From the NCBI RefSeq assembly GCF_002006795.1, contig NZ_MVDN01000010.1, forward strand, positions 1 through 35,521: DNA of 35,521 bases, written 5' to 3'. The DNA is from Wohlfahrtiimonas populi (GTDB lineage: Bacteria; Pseudomonadota; Gammaproteobacteria; Cardiobacteriales; Wohlfahrtiimonadaceae). The position numbers were made by a program, and so were the translations under genes. Shown here piece after piece: positions 1-8,160 of the stretch (position 1 is its first letter; each line of letters begins with the position of its first letter). The notes under the pieces were generated by a model, which saw only the letters and a program-made list of their open reading frames with translations, ran no database searches and was not told where the DNA came from.

Positions 1-164
1 TTATTATTTAATGCTAAATCATATTTTGTATATTCATCAGCAAGGCACTGCGCTATTTCAGTTTCAGGTTTTGATAAACAAATCTGTGATGCAGTGCTTT
101 CTTTCGCCATCGAAAATGATAGGGGTAGTAATAAAGCTATGCCTGTTAATATCTTGTTTTTCAT
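1..164 (-). CDS. LprI-like secreted protein, partial (C-terminal part outside window)
   Basis: The reading frame opens at an ATG (162-164) preceded by an AAGGA ribosome site and stays open to the window edge, giving 54 residues. It begins MKNKIL and has a hydrophobic signal-like stretch, then a Cys-x(9)-Cys region typical of the N-terminal half of LprI/DUF1311 domains. Leader and first residues nearly match the two genes at 330-707 and 781-1164, so it is a third copy of the same tandem family. LprI-type proteins are secreted or lipid-anchored, and some are reported to inhibit lysozyme; whether this one does is unknown. The gene is incomplete only because the window ends. Confidence 0.75.
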   Translation of the reverse strand, partial: MKNKILTGIALLLPLSFSMAKESTASQICLSKPETEIAQCLADEYTKYDLALNN

Positions 165-329
165 GAATAGTCCTTAATTTCACTTTATTTTAAATAACTT
201 AAAAAATAACTCATGTAGCATAAATGATTTCTTAAATTGTTATATTATTAATGTGTTGCTGTTTACAATTAGCATAAATACTAATTGCCTATCATTCATT
301 GATTAATGAAATTTGTCATCTTTAATCTC

Positions 330-707
330 CTATTGATCTTCCATTTTTAAATTTATTAATAAACTAATTTCACTTACTCTAGTTGTTGCTTTTTCGATAT
401 AACAATTAGTTACGACATAATGATACAGATAACCATTTTTATATCGATCACCATACAACTGGCAATCTATTTCCTTATATTTAATCCAATTTATTTGTGC
501 TGCTTTTAGCAATTCTTTATCTTCATCATCTAATAAAGATCTATATTTTTTATAAAGTATATTCAGACTATCATCTATTTTTTGGTATTCTTGGCTAATA
601 CACTGATTACGAATAGTTTCAGACTTTGCATCAGTACACAATTCATTCGCAGATACAAATGAAAAAAATAGAGAGAGTGTGACACTAATTAATATTTTAT
701 TTTTCAT
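330..707 (-). CDS. LprI-like (DUF1311 family) secreted protein
   Basis: 125 residues. The ATG at 705-707 is chosen because it follows an AAGGA ribosome site and matches the MKNKIL start of both neighbours; an in-frame upstream ATG would add ten residues with no signal-peptide logic. Residues 1-20 form a signal peptide ending in Ala-Asn. The mature part has four Cys and the LprI pattern: Cys near residues 24 and 36, a Leu-x(2)-Ala-Gln-x(2)-Trp segment, then an Asp-Cys. It probably acts in the periplasm. The family includes a mycobacterial lysozyme inhibitor, but function varies and cannot be assigned here. It is the middle copy of three tandem paralogs. Confidence 0.8.
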   Translation of the reverse strand: MKNKILISVTLSLFFSFVSANELCTDAKSETIRNQCISQEYQKIDDSLNILYKKYRSLLDDEDKELLKAAQINWIKYKEIDCQLYGDRYKNGYLYHYVVTNCYIEKATTRVSEISLLINLKMEDQ

Positions 708-780
708 GAATAATCCTTGATTATCTATTTGCAACATTTAACAATTTAAAAAATTATTGAGTAAATATCTATGTTTCATA

Positions 781-1164
781 TTACATACTCCATGCATCAA
801 TAATCTTATTTAACTCTTCTGTTCTAACTACATTTTTATCTGTAATACAACGTGTTTCTATTTCAGCTTCCAATGTTCCTCCTAAATATGCAGAAGATAT
901 GAGAGAACAATCTTTATCACGATACGAAAGCCAAGATAGTTGAGCATTCTTTAAATTTTTAATATTTTCTTTATCTAAAAATTTTTGTAGCTTTTGATAA
1001 CTACTATTTAAAAGGAAGTCACTCACTTTTAAATGGTTAGTTAGACAATATAGCCGTTCTTTATCTCTAATAATTTCATTACAGTTATTCTGTTTGCTCA
1101 TTTCAGCATAAGAAAATGAAAAAAGTCGAAAGAGTATGATGCTAATTAATATTTTATTTTTCAT
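781..1164 (-). CDS. LprI-like (DUF1311 family) secreted protein
   Basis: 127 residues with an N-terminal signal peptide (MKNKILIS..., cleavage probably after the Tyr-Ala near residue 20). The mature part carries the LprI hallmarks: paired Cys, a Leu-Lys-Asn-Ala-Gln-Leu-Ser-Trp segment, and a following Asp-Lys-Asp-Cys. The ATG at 1164 matches the starts of the two downstream paralogs. Its ribosome site (ATGGA) is weaker than their AAGGA. Sequence identity to the middle copy is high only in the signal peptide and around the Trp motif, so the duplication is old or the mature parts evolve fast. It is probably periplasmic, with its role unknown. Confidence 0.8.
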   Translation of the reverse strand: MKNKILISIILFRLFSFSYAEMSKQNNCNEIIRDKERLYCLTNHLKVSDFLLNSSYQKLQKFLDKENIKNLKNAQLSWLSYRDKDCSLISSAYLGGTLEAEIETRCITDKNVVRTEELNKIIDAWSM

Positions 1165-1282
1165 GAATAGTCCATGGGCTTATCTAATTTGTAACAATTT
1201 AAAAAACAACTCACACAATATAAATAGATACCCATATTATCGTCAATAATCTCTTTATTGAACAAGTAATTAATTCCTAATA

Positions 1283-1309
1283 AAAAATCCCGCATTGAGC
1301 GGGATTTTT
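1283..1309. terminator. Intrinsic terminator hairpin, bidirectional
   Basis: An 11-bp perfect stem (1283-1293 pairs with 1299-1309, core TCCCGC/GCGGGA) with a 5-base loop, flanked by A and T runs. It sits just past the stop of the DUF819 gene and should end the minus-strand operon that starts at 3279. Confidence 0.88.
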
Positions 1310-1341
1310 CACATTAATTTTATATTAAATTAATCAGTGCA

Positions 1342-2562
1342 TTACATTAGTTTCGATAAGAAAATATATAACAATGTGCCAATGTAGTTACCCACGATAT
1401 AGCCCACTGTACCTACAACCAAGATTGGGCCAATTAACTTCGTCCAACCTTGGCTGATTGCCAATGCAGCTGCTGTTGTTGGGCCGCCCACGTTTGCATT
1501 ACACGCTAAGATAATTTCTTCCAATGTAAACTTGAACAATTTACCAACACCCAATGACCAAATTAAGTTCACAAGCATTACGACAATCACGAATACAAAT
1601 AAGATTGGCGCTTTTTGTACGATCAAAGCAATCGATGCAGGCATTGCGATCACTACGAAGAATAGATAAATCGCGTATGTTCCCAACTCTTGTGCACCAT
1701 GTAATTTTGCAAATTGCTTTCTGAAAATTAACAATGCAACCAATGTGAATGTTGTTAACAATAAGTATTTATCAGTAATCAAACCAAAAGCGATCTCTTC
1801 TAAGATATTGCTTGGTGCGCCGAAGAATGCTTTCAATAAGCTTGATGCTTTAAATGCTAATGCCACCAATAATGCAGATGCAGCGATTGAAATACCAATA
1901 TCTTTCAAACCGATCGTTTTAGGCTGCCAATAAGCTTCTGCAATCGTTCTATCATTTGTACCTTCTGCCGCTTCTTTTTCAAATTGATTGATGTGCGGTG
2001 TTGGATATTTCTTACGGAAAAGGCCCATGCCAGCAATCAAAATCAACATGATGAAGTAAACAGACATCACCAAGTTATCAGCAACTGTTGTTGCAGCTAC
2101 GATATCTTTTGTTGGCTCATATTTTGCAACCATTGCTGCAAAGTTTACACCACCGCCTGTATACGTTGCGCCGATCATTGCGCTCACTTTATCCAATTCT
2201 GGAATGTAATCTTTCAAAGCAAAGAATGCAATGATGACACCCAAAACTGTACCGATCGAACTCAATAAGAACATCGCCAATAAACGACCACTTTCTCTAA
2301 AGATTGCGTGAATATCCACATGAAATAGCAACAAAGGAATCGCTAATGGTACGATGTAAGCCCAAACAGCATCATACACAGCAGTATCTTGTGGCACTAA
2401 ACCAAAGTTAGTGGCTGCCAAACCAATAATCAACGCAATCACAGCACCCGATAACTTCGCTGCCCATTGATACTTTTGCTCCAATACGATGGAAACGGTT
2501 GCTGCAATCAATAAAAACGCCCATAAACCAATGGTATTATCGGCGGAAATCCAAGTTTCCAT
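1342..2562 (-). CDS. DUF819 family integral membrane protein (YjcL-like)
   Basis: 406 residues with about ten hydrophobic segments and little else, so an inner-membrane protein. The arrangement is typical of the DUF819 family (Bacillus YjcL): an early LSGAVIALIIGL segment, a GATYTGGGVNFAAM motif near residue 130 and a second NANVGGPTTAAALA motif near residue 355. These two Gly-rich motifs lie in opposite halves and suggest a two-fold repeat, as in several secondary transporters. The substrate is unknown. The gene lies 21 bases downstream of a D-Ala-D-Ala dipeptidase and ends at a strong terminator, so they form a two-gene operon. The link to peptidoglycan-derived D-amino acids or dipeptides is an inference from this pairing alone. 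Confidence 0.85.
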   Translation of the reverse strand: METWISADNTIGLWAFLLIAATVSIVLEQKYQWAAKLSGAVIALIIGLAATNFGLVPQDTAVYDAVWAYIVPLAIPLLLFHVDIHAIFRESGRLLAMFLLSSIGTVLGVIIAFFALKDYIPELDKVSAMIGATYTGGGVNFAAMVAKYEPTKDIVAATTVADNLVMSVYFIMLILIAGMGLFRKKYPTPHINQFEKEAAEGTNDRTIAEAYWQPKTIGLKDIGISIAASALLVALAFKASSLLKAFFGAPSNILEEIAFGLITDKYLLLTTFTLVALLIFRKQFAKLHGAQELGTYAIYLFFVVIAMPASIALIVQKAPILFVFVIVVMLVNLIWSLGVGKLFKFTLEEIILACNANVGGPTTAAALAISQGWTKLIGPILVVGTVGYIVGNYIGTLLYIFLSKLM

Positions 2563-2583
2563 ACTCTCTCCTTTTATCTCTTT

Positions 2584-3279
2584 TTATAAGCTTGTTGCTG
2601 AATAAACGGCGTGATTAGCAGCGCTGTAATGCGCCCACAATTGATTGCCATAATCAAAGTGCCACCATTCTGTGGGTAAATTGGTGAATCCAACATCTGC
2701 CATTGCATTGAATAAAATGCGGCGGCGCGTGCGGATTTCTAAAGATTTTCCTTCTACTTCAAAGGCTGCCGTCCATGAATCTTCTTCTGGGCTATCAAAC
2801 GCTGTGCCCATATCTAAAGCATTGCCTTCTAAATCACACAAAGTAATATCCACAGAGCCACCTGTTAAATGTGGGCTTGGGGAATCTTTTTGCGTGCGTG
2901 GTTCTGCCACAAATTCACTTAAACGTGCTTCAAATTCTTCTTGAGTTAAATGTGGCTCTTGTTCATGAATCACTTCACCGACAACATCGCGCAATGCCTT
3001 TTGGACACGATAAGGGCGCCAACCATCTAAAATGATAATGCCCATGGTTTTCGGTAACGTTGAAACCATCAACTGCAACTTTTCTGCTACATTCTTGCGT
3101 AACCAGATATCTGGTAATGCGCCATCAATCTTATTTTCATAGTAAAAAGACTGACACAAAATTCTATCACTGCTCTCAATCTTAACTAATTCATCTTCAT
3201 TTTCAATGATTTTACCTGTAAAGACACCATCCCAATTCGGTGTTGTCTGTTTTGGAATCATACGATCTTCCAAATTCAT
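2584..3279 (-). CDS. D-Ala-D-Ala dipeptidase, VanX/DdpX type (peptidase M15D)
   Basis: 231 residues. The ATG at 3279 has a good AGAGGA ribosome site seven bases upstream; a longer frame opens with GTG at 3309 but lacks one. Catalytic features of the VanX family are all visible: the substrate Arg in DGWRPY (R88), zinc ligands in SPHLTGGSVD (H137, D144), and EWWHFDYGNQ with the catalytic Glu and third ligand (E204, H207). The enzyme hydrolyses D-Ala-D-Ala. Outside vancomycin resistance clusters, such enzymes (E. coli DdpX) feed D-Ala into metabolism. No VanH/VanA genes are present, so this is the catabolic or recycling type. No signal peptide is visible, so it is cytoplasmic. Confidence 0.9.
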   Translation of the reverse strand: MNLEDRMIPKQTTPNWDGVFTGKIIENEDELVKIESSDRILCQSFYYENKIDGALPDIWLRKNVAEKLQLMVSTLPKTMGIIILDGWRPYRVQKALRDVVGEVIHEQEPHLTQEEFEARLSEFVAEPRTQKDSPSPHLTGGSVDITLCDLEGNALDMGTAFDSPEEDSWTAAFEVEGKSLEIRTRRRILFNAMADVGFTNLPTEWWHFDYGNQLWAHYSAANHAVYSATSL

Positions 3280-3364
3280 GCTGCCATCCTCTTCTACAAC
3301 CGTGTTCACAAATAAAGTACACTATGGAAAAGATTACAACTTAGCAACAAAAATTAATTTATTC

Positions 3365-3389
3365 TTTTGTTCTAATTTTTAGAACAAAA
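3365..3389. repeat. Perfect 10-bp inverted repeat, operator or weak terminator
   Basis: TTTTGTTCTA (3365-3374) and TAGAACAAAA (3380-3389) are separated by five bases. It lies 14 bases past the stop of the NlpE-like gene and about 85 bases ahead of the dipeptidase start. It could end nlpE transcription (the stem is AT-rich, so weak) or be a regulator site for the dipeptidase-DUF819 operon. Confidence 0.55.
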
Positions 3390-3402
3390 ATATTTTGAAT
3401 GA

Positions 3403-3882
3403 TTATTCAACCTTATATAACGTAAATGGATTGCCATCCACACTTAGGCAACCTATGCCATTCATGTTTAACTGTTGAAGATTACCATCTTTGAATAAGT
3501 ATTTACTTTGAGCAGGTGAATCTAGCTGAAACTTTTCACCTGTTTCATCCCATTGATATAAACCTGTATGGAATTCATCTAAATTGCTCGCTACGCCAAT
3601 CCTTGTCACTGTTTGACTGTAATGACCATCCATTAAATTCAACGTAATTTTAGTACCTTTGCAATCAGCACATGGCAACATACCTTCATAAGTACCATTA
3701 TATTCAATGCCTTTTTTCGGTGTATTTTGCTCATTAAACTTGGGGATTTTATCAGGGTCAACAATAACATCATCCACTTGGACAATTTCCATTTTAACTT
3801 CTGGTTTCTCGTGCATGATTACATTGAAAGAGACTAACGCAATGCCAGTTAAAATCATACCCAAGATAAATGCTCTCATCAT
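3403..3882 (-). CDS. NlpE-like protein with N-terminal membrane anchor
   Basis: 159 residues. The NlpE N-terminal domain is recognised by the motif NGTYEGMLPCADCKGTKITL, with its Cys pair C71/C74, followed by a small beta-barrel-like region ending in NPFTLYKVE. In E. coli NlpE is an outer-membrane lipoprotein that triggers the Cpx envelope stress response and senses surfaces or lipoprotein trafficking. Here the N-terminus is a hydrophobic segment (residues 3-22) with no lipobox Cys, so it is more likely anchored by a transmembrane helix or secreted. The second domain of E. coli NlpE is missing, as in many family members. Start is the first of two adjacent ATGs; the ribosome site is poor. Confidence 0.78.
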   Translation of the reverse strand: MMRAFILGMILTGIALVSFNVIMHEKPEVKMEIVQVDDVIVDPDKIPKFNEQNTPKKGIEYNGTYEGMLPCADCKGTKITLNLMDGHYSQTVTRIGVASNLDEFHTGLYQWDETGEKFQLDSPAQSKYLFKDGNLQQLNMNGIGCLSVDGNPFTLYKVE

Positions 3883-3966
3883 TTTATAGTGCTCTATAGA
3901 TATCTATGATTAATTTACTCATGGTAACAAATAATATTCATCACATTATTGAACTTGATCAATAAA

Positions 3967-3988
3967 AAATCCTGCCGAAGCAGGATTT
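3967..3988 (-). terminator. Intrinsic terminator with UUCG tetraloop
   Basis: A 9-bp stem (3967-3975 with 3980-3988) closes a C(UUCG)G loop on the minus strand and is followed by a U-rich tract. It lies 19 bases beyond the stop of the MFS transporter gene and ends the nucleoside hydrolase-MFS operon. Confidence 0.88.
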
Positions 3989-4006
3989 GATATTCATTTA
4001 TGTTAA

Positions 4007-5395
4007 TTAAGCGCTCTGCACTTCTGCATCCACTGGTTTTGGAATCAAGAATGATACCAAGAAAGCCAATACAGTAATGCCTAAACCGAGCAACATACCA
4101 TTGAAATAGCCATCTTTAGAAGTTGCATTCATCGCCTGCATTGCTGGTAATAACGCAAAACTTAAACCTGCACCAATATGGAAAGCGGCAGCATTCATGC
4201 CTGGCAAAAAGCCTGGATTATCTTTGGGTGATAATACAACACCTAAACCATTCAACATGATATTAGCTGTACCTGCATAAGTCACACCAATGAAGATCGT
4301 CGCTGCAATCAAGATTGCCATAGTATTTAAACCTAAATACATCAACGCCACAACGCCGAGTAAGCTACCAATTAAACCTACACGCAAGATTCTGTTATAA
4401 CCATAAACAGGTGCTAATTTACCCATGAATGGACCGACTAACCAGCCGATCAAAGCATAAGGTGCTAATAGATAAATCGCCGTAGCATTTGCAGTTAAGC
4501 TATAACCAATCTCACCATTTTGTGCGAATGAAACCACCAAGCCATTCACAATCGCAAAAATACCTGTCATGGTTAAGACTGTCGTTAACAGTAAAGCCCA
4601 CGTTGAGCGCTTTTTGAGATCCGCAATGGTCACCAATGGATTGATCACTTTCTTTTCCACTTGTACAAACAGAGTGAAAGAAACTAAAGCCACCACCACA
4701 GAACCAATCACTAATGGAATATTGCTTGTGAAGTTCAATGCCGTTAAGAAACCAGCTAAAGTGATCACTAGGAAGATAACGCCAACCCAGTCCATTCTCT
4801 GCCCTGCGTTCGGTTTAGATTCTGGCGCACCTTTCAAAATGAATGGCAATGTAATCACACCAACGGCAGCAATGAACCAAAATACTGGTCTAAAGCCAAA
4901 GTTCGTTGCGATATAACCACCCAAGAAAGCATCAATCCCTGCAATACCACCATTCACCGCTGTGATAATGCCCATCAAAATCCCATATTGCTTAGGATCT
5001 TTCACTTCATGATGAAGCATCAACAAACACAATGGCACAACTGGACCTGAAACACCTTGAATCACACGAGATAAGAAATAGATCTCGATATTGGGTGCTA
5101 AAGCCGCCACAACGCCACCAACAGTTGTAATTGCAATCAAAGTAAAGAGGACCTTTTGACGACCAACAATATCACTCAAACGAGGGATAAAGATTGAGAA
5201 TAACGCCGCTGACATAAAGAATGCCGTTTGCGTTAAACCTACAGTCGCTTCTGATGTGCCTAAGCTCTTTGCAATCGTCACCAATACAGGATTGAGCATA
5301 CTGGCATTCAGCTGGAATGCCATACATGCCATTAACAGCGCCACCATGAGTGGCACTACATTGGTTTTCTCCTTAAGCGGAGTGCTATTTGTCAT
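4007..5395 (-). CDS. MFS transporter (DHA-type), probably nucleoside-linked
   Basis: 462 residues with 12-14 predicted membrane segments. MFS signatures are visible: the loop 2-3 motif PRLSDIVGRQKVLF and RVIQGVSGPVVPLCL in the fourth segment (motif C-like, as in 14-segment drug:H+ antiporters). The ATG at 5395 is chosen over the upstream TTG at 5410 because it has a GAGG site seven bases ahead. It overlaps the 3' end of the nucleoside hydrolase gene by 11 bases, implying coupled translation. Fold similarity is to drug exporters, but the coupling to the hydrolase suggests a nucleoside, base or ribose substrate. Direction of transport cannot be read from sequence. Confidence 0.85.
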   Translation of the reverse strand: MTNSTPLKEKTNVVPLMVALLMACMAFQLNASMLNPVLVTIAKSLGTSEATVGLTQTAFFMSAALFSIFIPRLSDIVGRQKVLFTLIAITTVGGVVAALAPNIEIYFLSRVIQGVSGPVVPLCLLMLHHEVKDPKQYGILMGIITAVNGGIAGIDAFLGGYIATNFGFRPVFWFIAAVGVITLPFILKGAPESKPNAGQRMDWVGVIFLVITLAGFLTALNFTSNIPLVIGSVVVALVSFTLFVQVEKKVINPLVTIADLKKRSTWALLLTTVLTMTGIFAIVNGLVVSFAQNGEIGYSLTANATAIYLLAPYALIGWLVGPFMGKLAPVYGYNRILRVGLIGSLLGVVALMYLGLNTMAILIAATIFIGVTYAGTANIMLNGLGVVLSPKDNPGFLPGMNAAAFHIGAGLSFALLPAMQAMNATSKDGYFNGMLLGLGITVLAFLVSFLIPKPVDAEVQSA

Positions 5396-6338
5396 AGTCC
5401 ACCTCGCCAATGCGCTCTAGCGCATCCACGATTAAATCCCAAAAATAAGCATGATCCAATTTTACAGCCACTTGCGTGTGGCAATCAGGTTCTGGCGGAT
5501 TTCTGAAATCAGCAACCGTCATACCCAATGTCAAAGTACCTGTTAACTCAATATCCACTGGCACTTTCTGCGTTGTCATTACTTTGGGATCAATCACATA
5601 AGCGACAGCACATGGGTCATGTACAGGTGGATAATCAAAGCCTTGTGCCTTTTTATACATTTTGCCAAAGCATTCTAAAAGCTCTAATACAAACTTAGCT
5701 GGCTTTGTGCCAACTTTAGTAATCTTTTCAATCACTTCAGGGGTTGCCAATGCTTGATGAGTTAAGTCTAAACCAACCATTGTTAATGGCCATTTTTCAT
5801 TAAATACAATGTGCGCTGCTTCTGGATCGATTTTGATGTTGAATTCTGCAACTGCACTCCAGTTACCGACATGATAACCGCCGCCCATCAATACAACTTC
5901 TTTCACACGCTCAACAATTTTTGGCTCTTTTCTTGCAGCCATTGCAATATTTGTTAAACCGCCTGTTGGTACGATTGTTACTGTTTTTGGTGGGTGATTC
6001 ATGATCGTTTCAATGATCAAATCCACAGCATGACGAGAATCTAATTCTAATGTTGGTTTTGGTAATTCTGGACCATCCAAACCTGATTCACCATGAACAT
6101 CTGGAGCGATTTCGATATCTCTTACTAATGGTCTAACGCAACCTGCTGCAAATGGTACACCCACAATATTTGCAACTTTAGCAATTGCCAATGCATTGTG
6201 TGTTACTTTTGCTAATGTTTGGTTACCAACAACTGTTGTGACTGCTAACAATTCAATCTCAGGATTACCATGCGCTAGAAGTATTGCAATGGCATCATCA
6301 TGGCCTGGATCACAATCTAAAATTATTTTCTTGGTCAT
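5385..6338 (-). CDS. Inosine-uridine preferring nucleoside hydrolase (RihA/RihB-like)
   Basis: 317 residues, the normal length for the family. The N-terminal calcium-binding motif DCDPGHDDA (residues 8-16), the MGG loop near 151-153, AEFNIKIDPEAA (164-175) and the catalytic HDPCAVAY (H240, D241) are all intact. The enzyme splits ribonucleosides into free base and ribose in the cytoplasm for salvage. The sequence is close in style to E. coli RihB (YeiK), but the substrate (pyrimidine versus purine) cannot be decided. A ribosome site (AAGGTGA) lies ahead of the ATG. It is the first gene of a two-gene operon with the overlapping MFS transporter. Confidence 0.93.
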   Translation of the reverse strand: MTKKIILDCDPGHDDAIAILLAHGNPEIELLAVTTVVGNQTLAKVTHNALAIAKVANIVGVPFAAGCVRPLVRDIEIAPDVHGESGLDGPELPKPTLELDSRHAVDLIIETIMNHPPKTVTIVPTGGLTNIAMAARKEPKIVERVKEVVLMGGGYHVGNWSAVAEFNIKIDPEAAHIVFNEKWPLTMVGLDLTHQALATPEVIEKITKVGTKPAKFVLELLECFGKMYKKAQGFDYPPVHDPCAVAYVIDPKVMTTQKVPVDIELTGTLTLGMTVADFRNPPEPDCHTQVAVKLDHAYFWDLIVDALERIGEVDYDK

Positions 6339-6423
6339 CTGTGTATCACCTTGTATTGTTTAGAAGTACGCCTATCATAGCCTAGTTCTATTTATAATGG
6401 TTTGTAGTGTATAAAAATTTTAT

Positions 6424-8160
6424 TCATGTCATAAAATTATCGTTTTTATCTTTGCATTTAGCAGTAAACATGCTAACAAAAAATTGTGGAGGTATAGGTA
6501 CTCTGTAATGACGGCTTGCTGTTAATATTAATGGATATAAGCCTCCTTTAATGGCACTAAGTTCTTCAAAATATTTATTAGAATTAATTTCTTCCTCTAA
6601 CAACCTCTTATATTCAGTTATAGCAATTTCTTCAGAATTACTACTTGTATGAATGAAGACCTTACCATGTGCATCATTATTATTAAAATAATACTTTTCA
6701 GAAAAATCATCGGGAAACCAAGTTTGAAAAGTACATTTTTTTAAAATACCTGCTTTAGCTGCTGCTAAATCTGAATAAATATCATTCCAACCAAAAATAG
6801 ATGAAACCAGTTGTATGAAAGGATATAAGATGCTTGCTGTTGTTGCTTCTTCAAAATATTCTTTTGTATCATCTTTAGGGTGATGATACAGATCTCTATA
6901 TTCTCTAAAAACAGTAGGATATTTGCCATTACTTATAAACAAGCTGGCTATTCTATCGAGCATTTGTGATACATAATTTAATATAAATTTCTCATCTTGA
7001 TCAACTTGCATTAAAAATAAAATACACAACATTAAATCAATAGTTTGGTCATCTGAGTATGGCGAAAAAAGTAATGGATTATTTTGAATAATATTTTTTA
7101 GAATTAATAATTTTAATTCCAAAGCTTCGCGTAATTGCGCTTGTTTCTCTTGTTCATCTTTAAAATTATCATATAAATAATTCAACCATAATCCTGATAA
7201 TGATAATTGACCTAGAACCTCATAAAGTTTTAAATTAACATCAACATCACAATTTGCATTAATAAGCCATGATAATCCAAATTGCACCTTACAAGAATTG
7301 ATTAGCTTGGCTGTAAAACACTCCAAAACTGAGGCATACAAACCCATTATTTTTTGGAAAATACTATTAATTTGTGTTGGCACTTTATTCGTATCACTTT
7401 CATATTTTTTCACCATATCCCAAGCAAATAAAAGAGATTTTTCAGAAGCTAAAAGTGCACTTTTTATATTATTATCAGATTTTGCCCAATTAAATAATAT
7501 GCCATTAGCTAAATATAATTGTCGTAACGCAGTTAATACTTGTTCATTTTTATCATAATCAATACATAACAAATTAATAATTTGATTAAAATACTTAAAA
7601 GATATTTCAGGCTCTTCAATCATGGATAATGATTTACGTAATAAACTTCTAAAATCAATTTCTTTTTCATTATGAATAAATAAAGAATCATCTAATAAGT
7701 ATTTTTCAATCTTTTCAGCAATTACCTCCCCATTCCATTCTTCAAAAGTAATTTGAGAAGTACTATTATTCCTGACATAACCTTCATAATTATCTCGGAC
7801 TTCTGTTTTCATTCTGCCACCAAAAGTAGGACAAATAACAATAGGGAGATCTGCATATTCTTTTGGTAAACGTAACCTAAGATATACATCTTTAATGTCA
7901 TTCATTGACTGCCTTAGTGATTGCACACTACTATCCCATTCTTTTCTATCCAAATCCCCTGCTTTAATTGAAAAAAGATAAACTTTTACTTCAGTATCAA
8001 TTTTTCCTACTGCTGCAACATCTACACCGTATTCTCTTCCTCCTTGCAAAGGAGTTGAAAAAACATTCAACCCCATTTGGGATAATAGATTTGGCAGAAC
8101 AACATCAAGTTCATCTCTTTCTCTAAGTGACGATAAATATTCAGTTAAAACCAAACGCAT
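6424..8160 (-). CDS. PD-(D/E)XK-like nuclease-domain protein, candidate defence gene A
   Basis: 578 residues, not a protein I recognise by name. Residues 1-150 look like a restriction-endonuclease-like fold: a helix, then QGGREYGVDVAAVG (D47 in the usual metal-binding position), then a beta strand VYLFSIKAGD (K66). This gives D-x(16)-S-I-K, so the usual Glu/Gln two residues before the Lys is Ser64. A further strand, LPIVICPTFGG, and FEEWNG near 139-144 follow. Residues 160-578 are helical with no clear motif and many Lys, Asn, Ile and Leu. No membrane segment or signal peptide. Its ATG overlaps the stop of gene B by one base (TAATG), so translation is coupled. Base content is far more AT-rich than the flanking metabolic genes, suggesting acquisition by transfer. 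Confidence 0.6.
   Translation of the reverse strand: MRLVLTEYLSSLRERDELDVVLPNLLSQMGLNVFSTPLQGGREYGVDVAAVGKIDTEVKVYLFSIKAGDLDRKEWDSSVQSLRQSMNDIKDVYLRLRLPKEYADLPIVICPTFGGRMKTEVRDNYEGYVRNNSTSQITFEEWNGEVIAEKIEKYLLDDSLFIHNEKEIDFRSLLRKSLSMIEEPEISFKYFNQIINLLCIDYDKNEQVLTALRQLYLANGILFNWAKSDNNIKSALLASEKSLLFAWDMVKKYESDTNKVPTQINSIFQKIMGLYASVLECFTAKLINSCKVQFGLSWLINANCDVDVNLKLYEVLGQLSLSGLWLNYLYDNFKDEQEKQAQLREALELKLLILKNIIQNNPLLFSPYSDDQTIDLMLCILFLMQVDQDEKFILNYVSQMLDRIASLFISNGKYPTVFREYRDLYHHPKDDTKEYFEEATTASILYPFIQLVSSIFGWNDIYSDLAAAKAGILKKCTFQTWFPDDFSEKYYFNNNDAHGKVFIHTSSNSEEIAITEYKRLLEEEINSNKYFEELSAIKGGLYPLILTASRHYRVPIPPQFFVSMFTAKCKDKNDNFMT
6444..6476. repeat. Left copy of 33-bp imperfect direct repeat
   Basis: 30 of 33 bases match 9976-10008, with the three mismatches adjacent. 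This copy lies inside the 3' end of candidate gene A and encodes its segment SMFTAKCKDK. The two copies bracket the two-gene cassette. Confidence 0.8.

Noticed and set aside
3365-3389. LexA (SOS) box reading of the palindrome
   Set aside because: The core GTTCT-N-AGAAC order and spacing match neither the CTGT-N8-ACAG nor the GAAC-N4-GTTC form.
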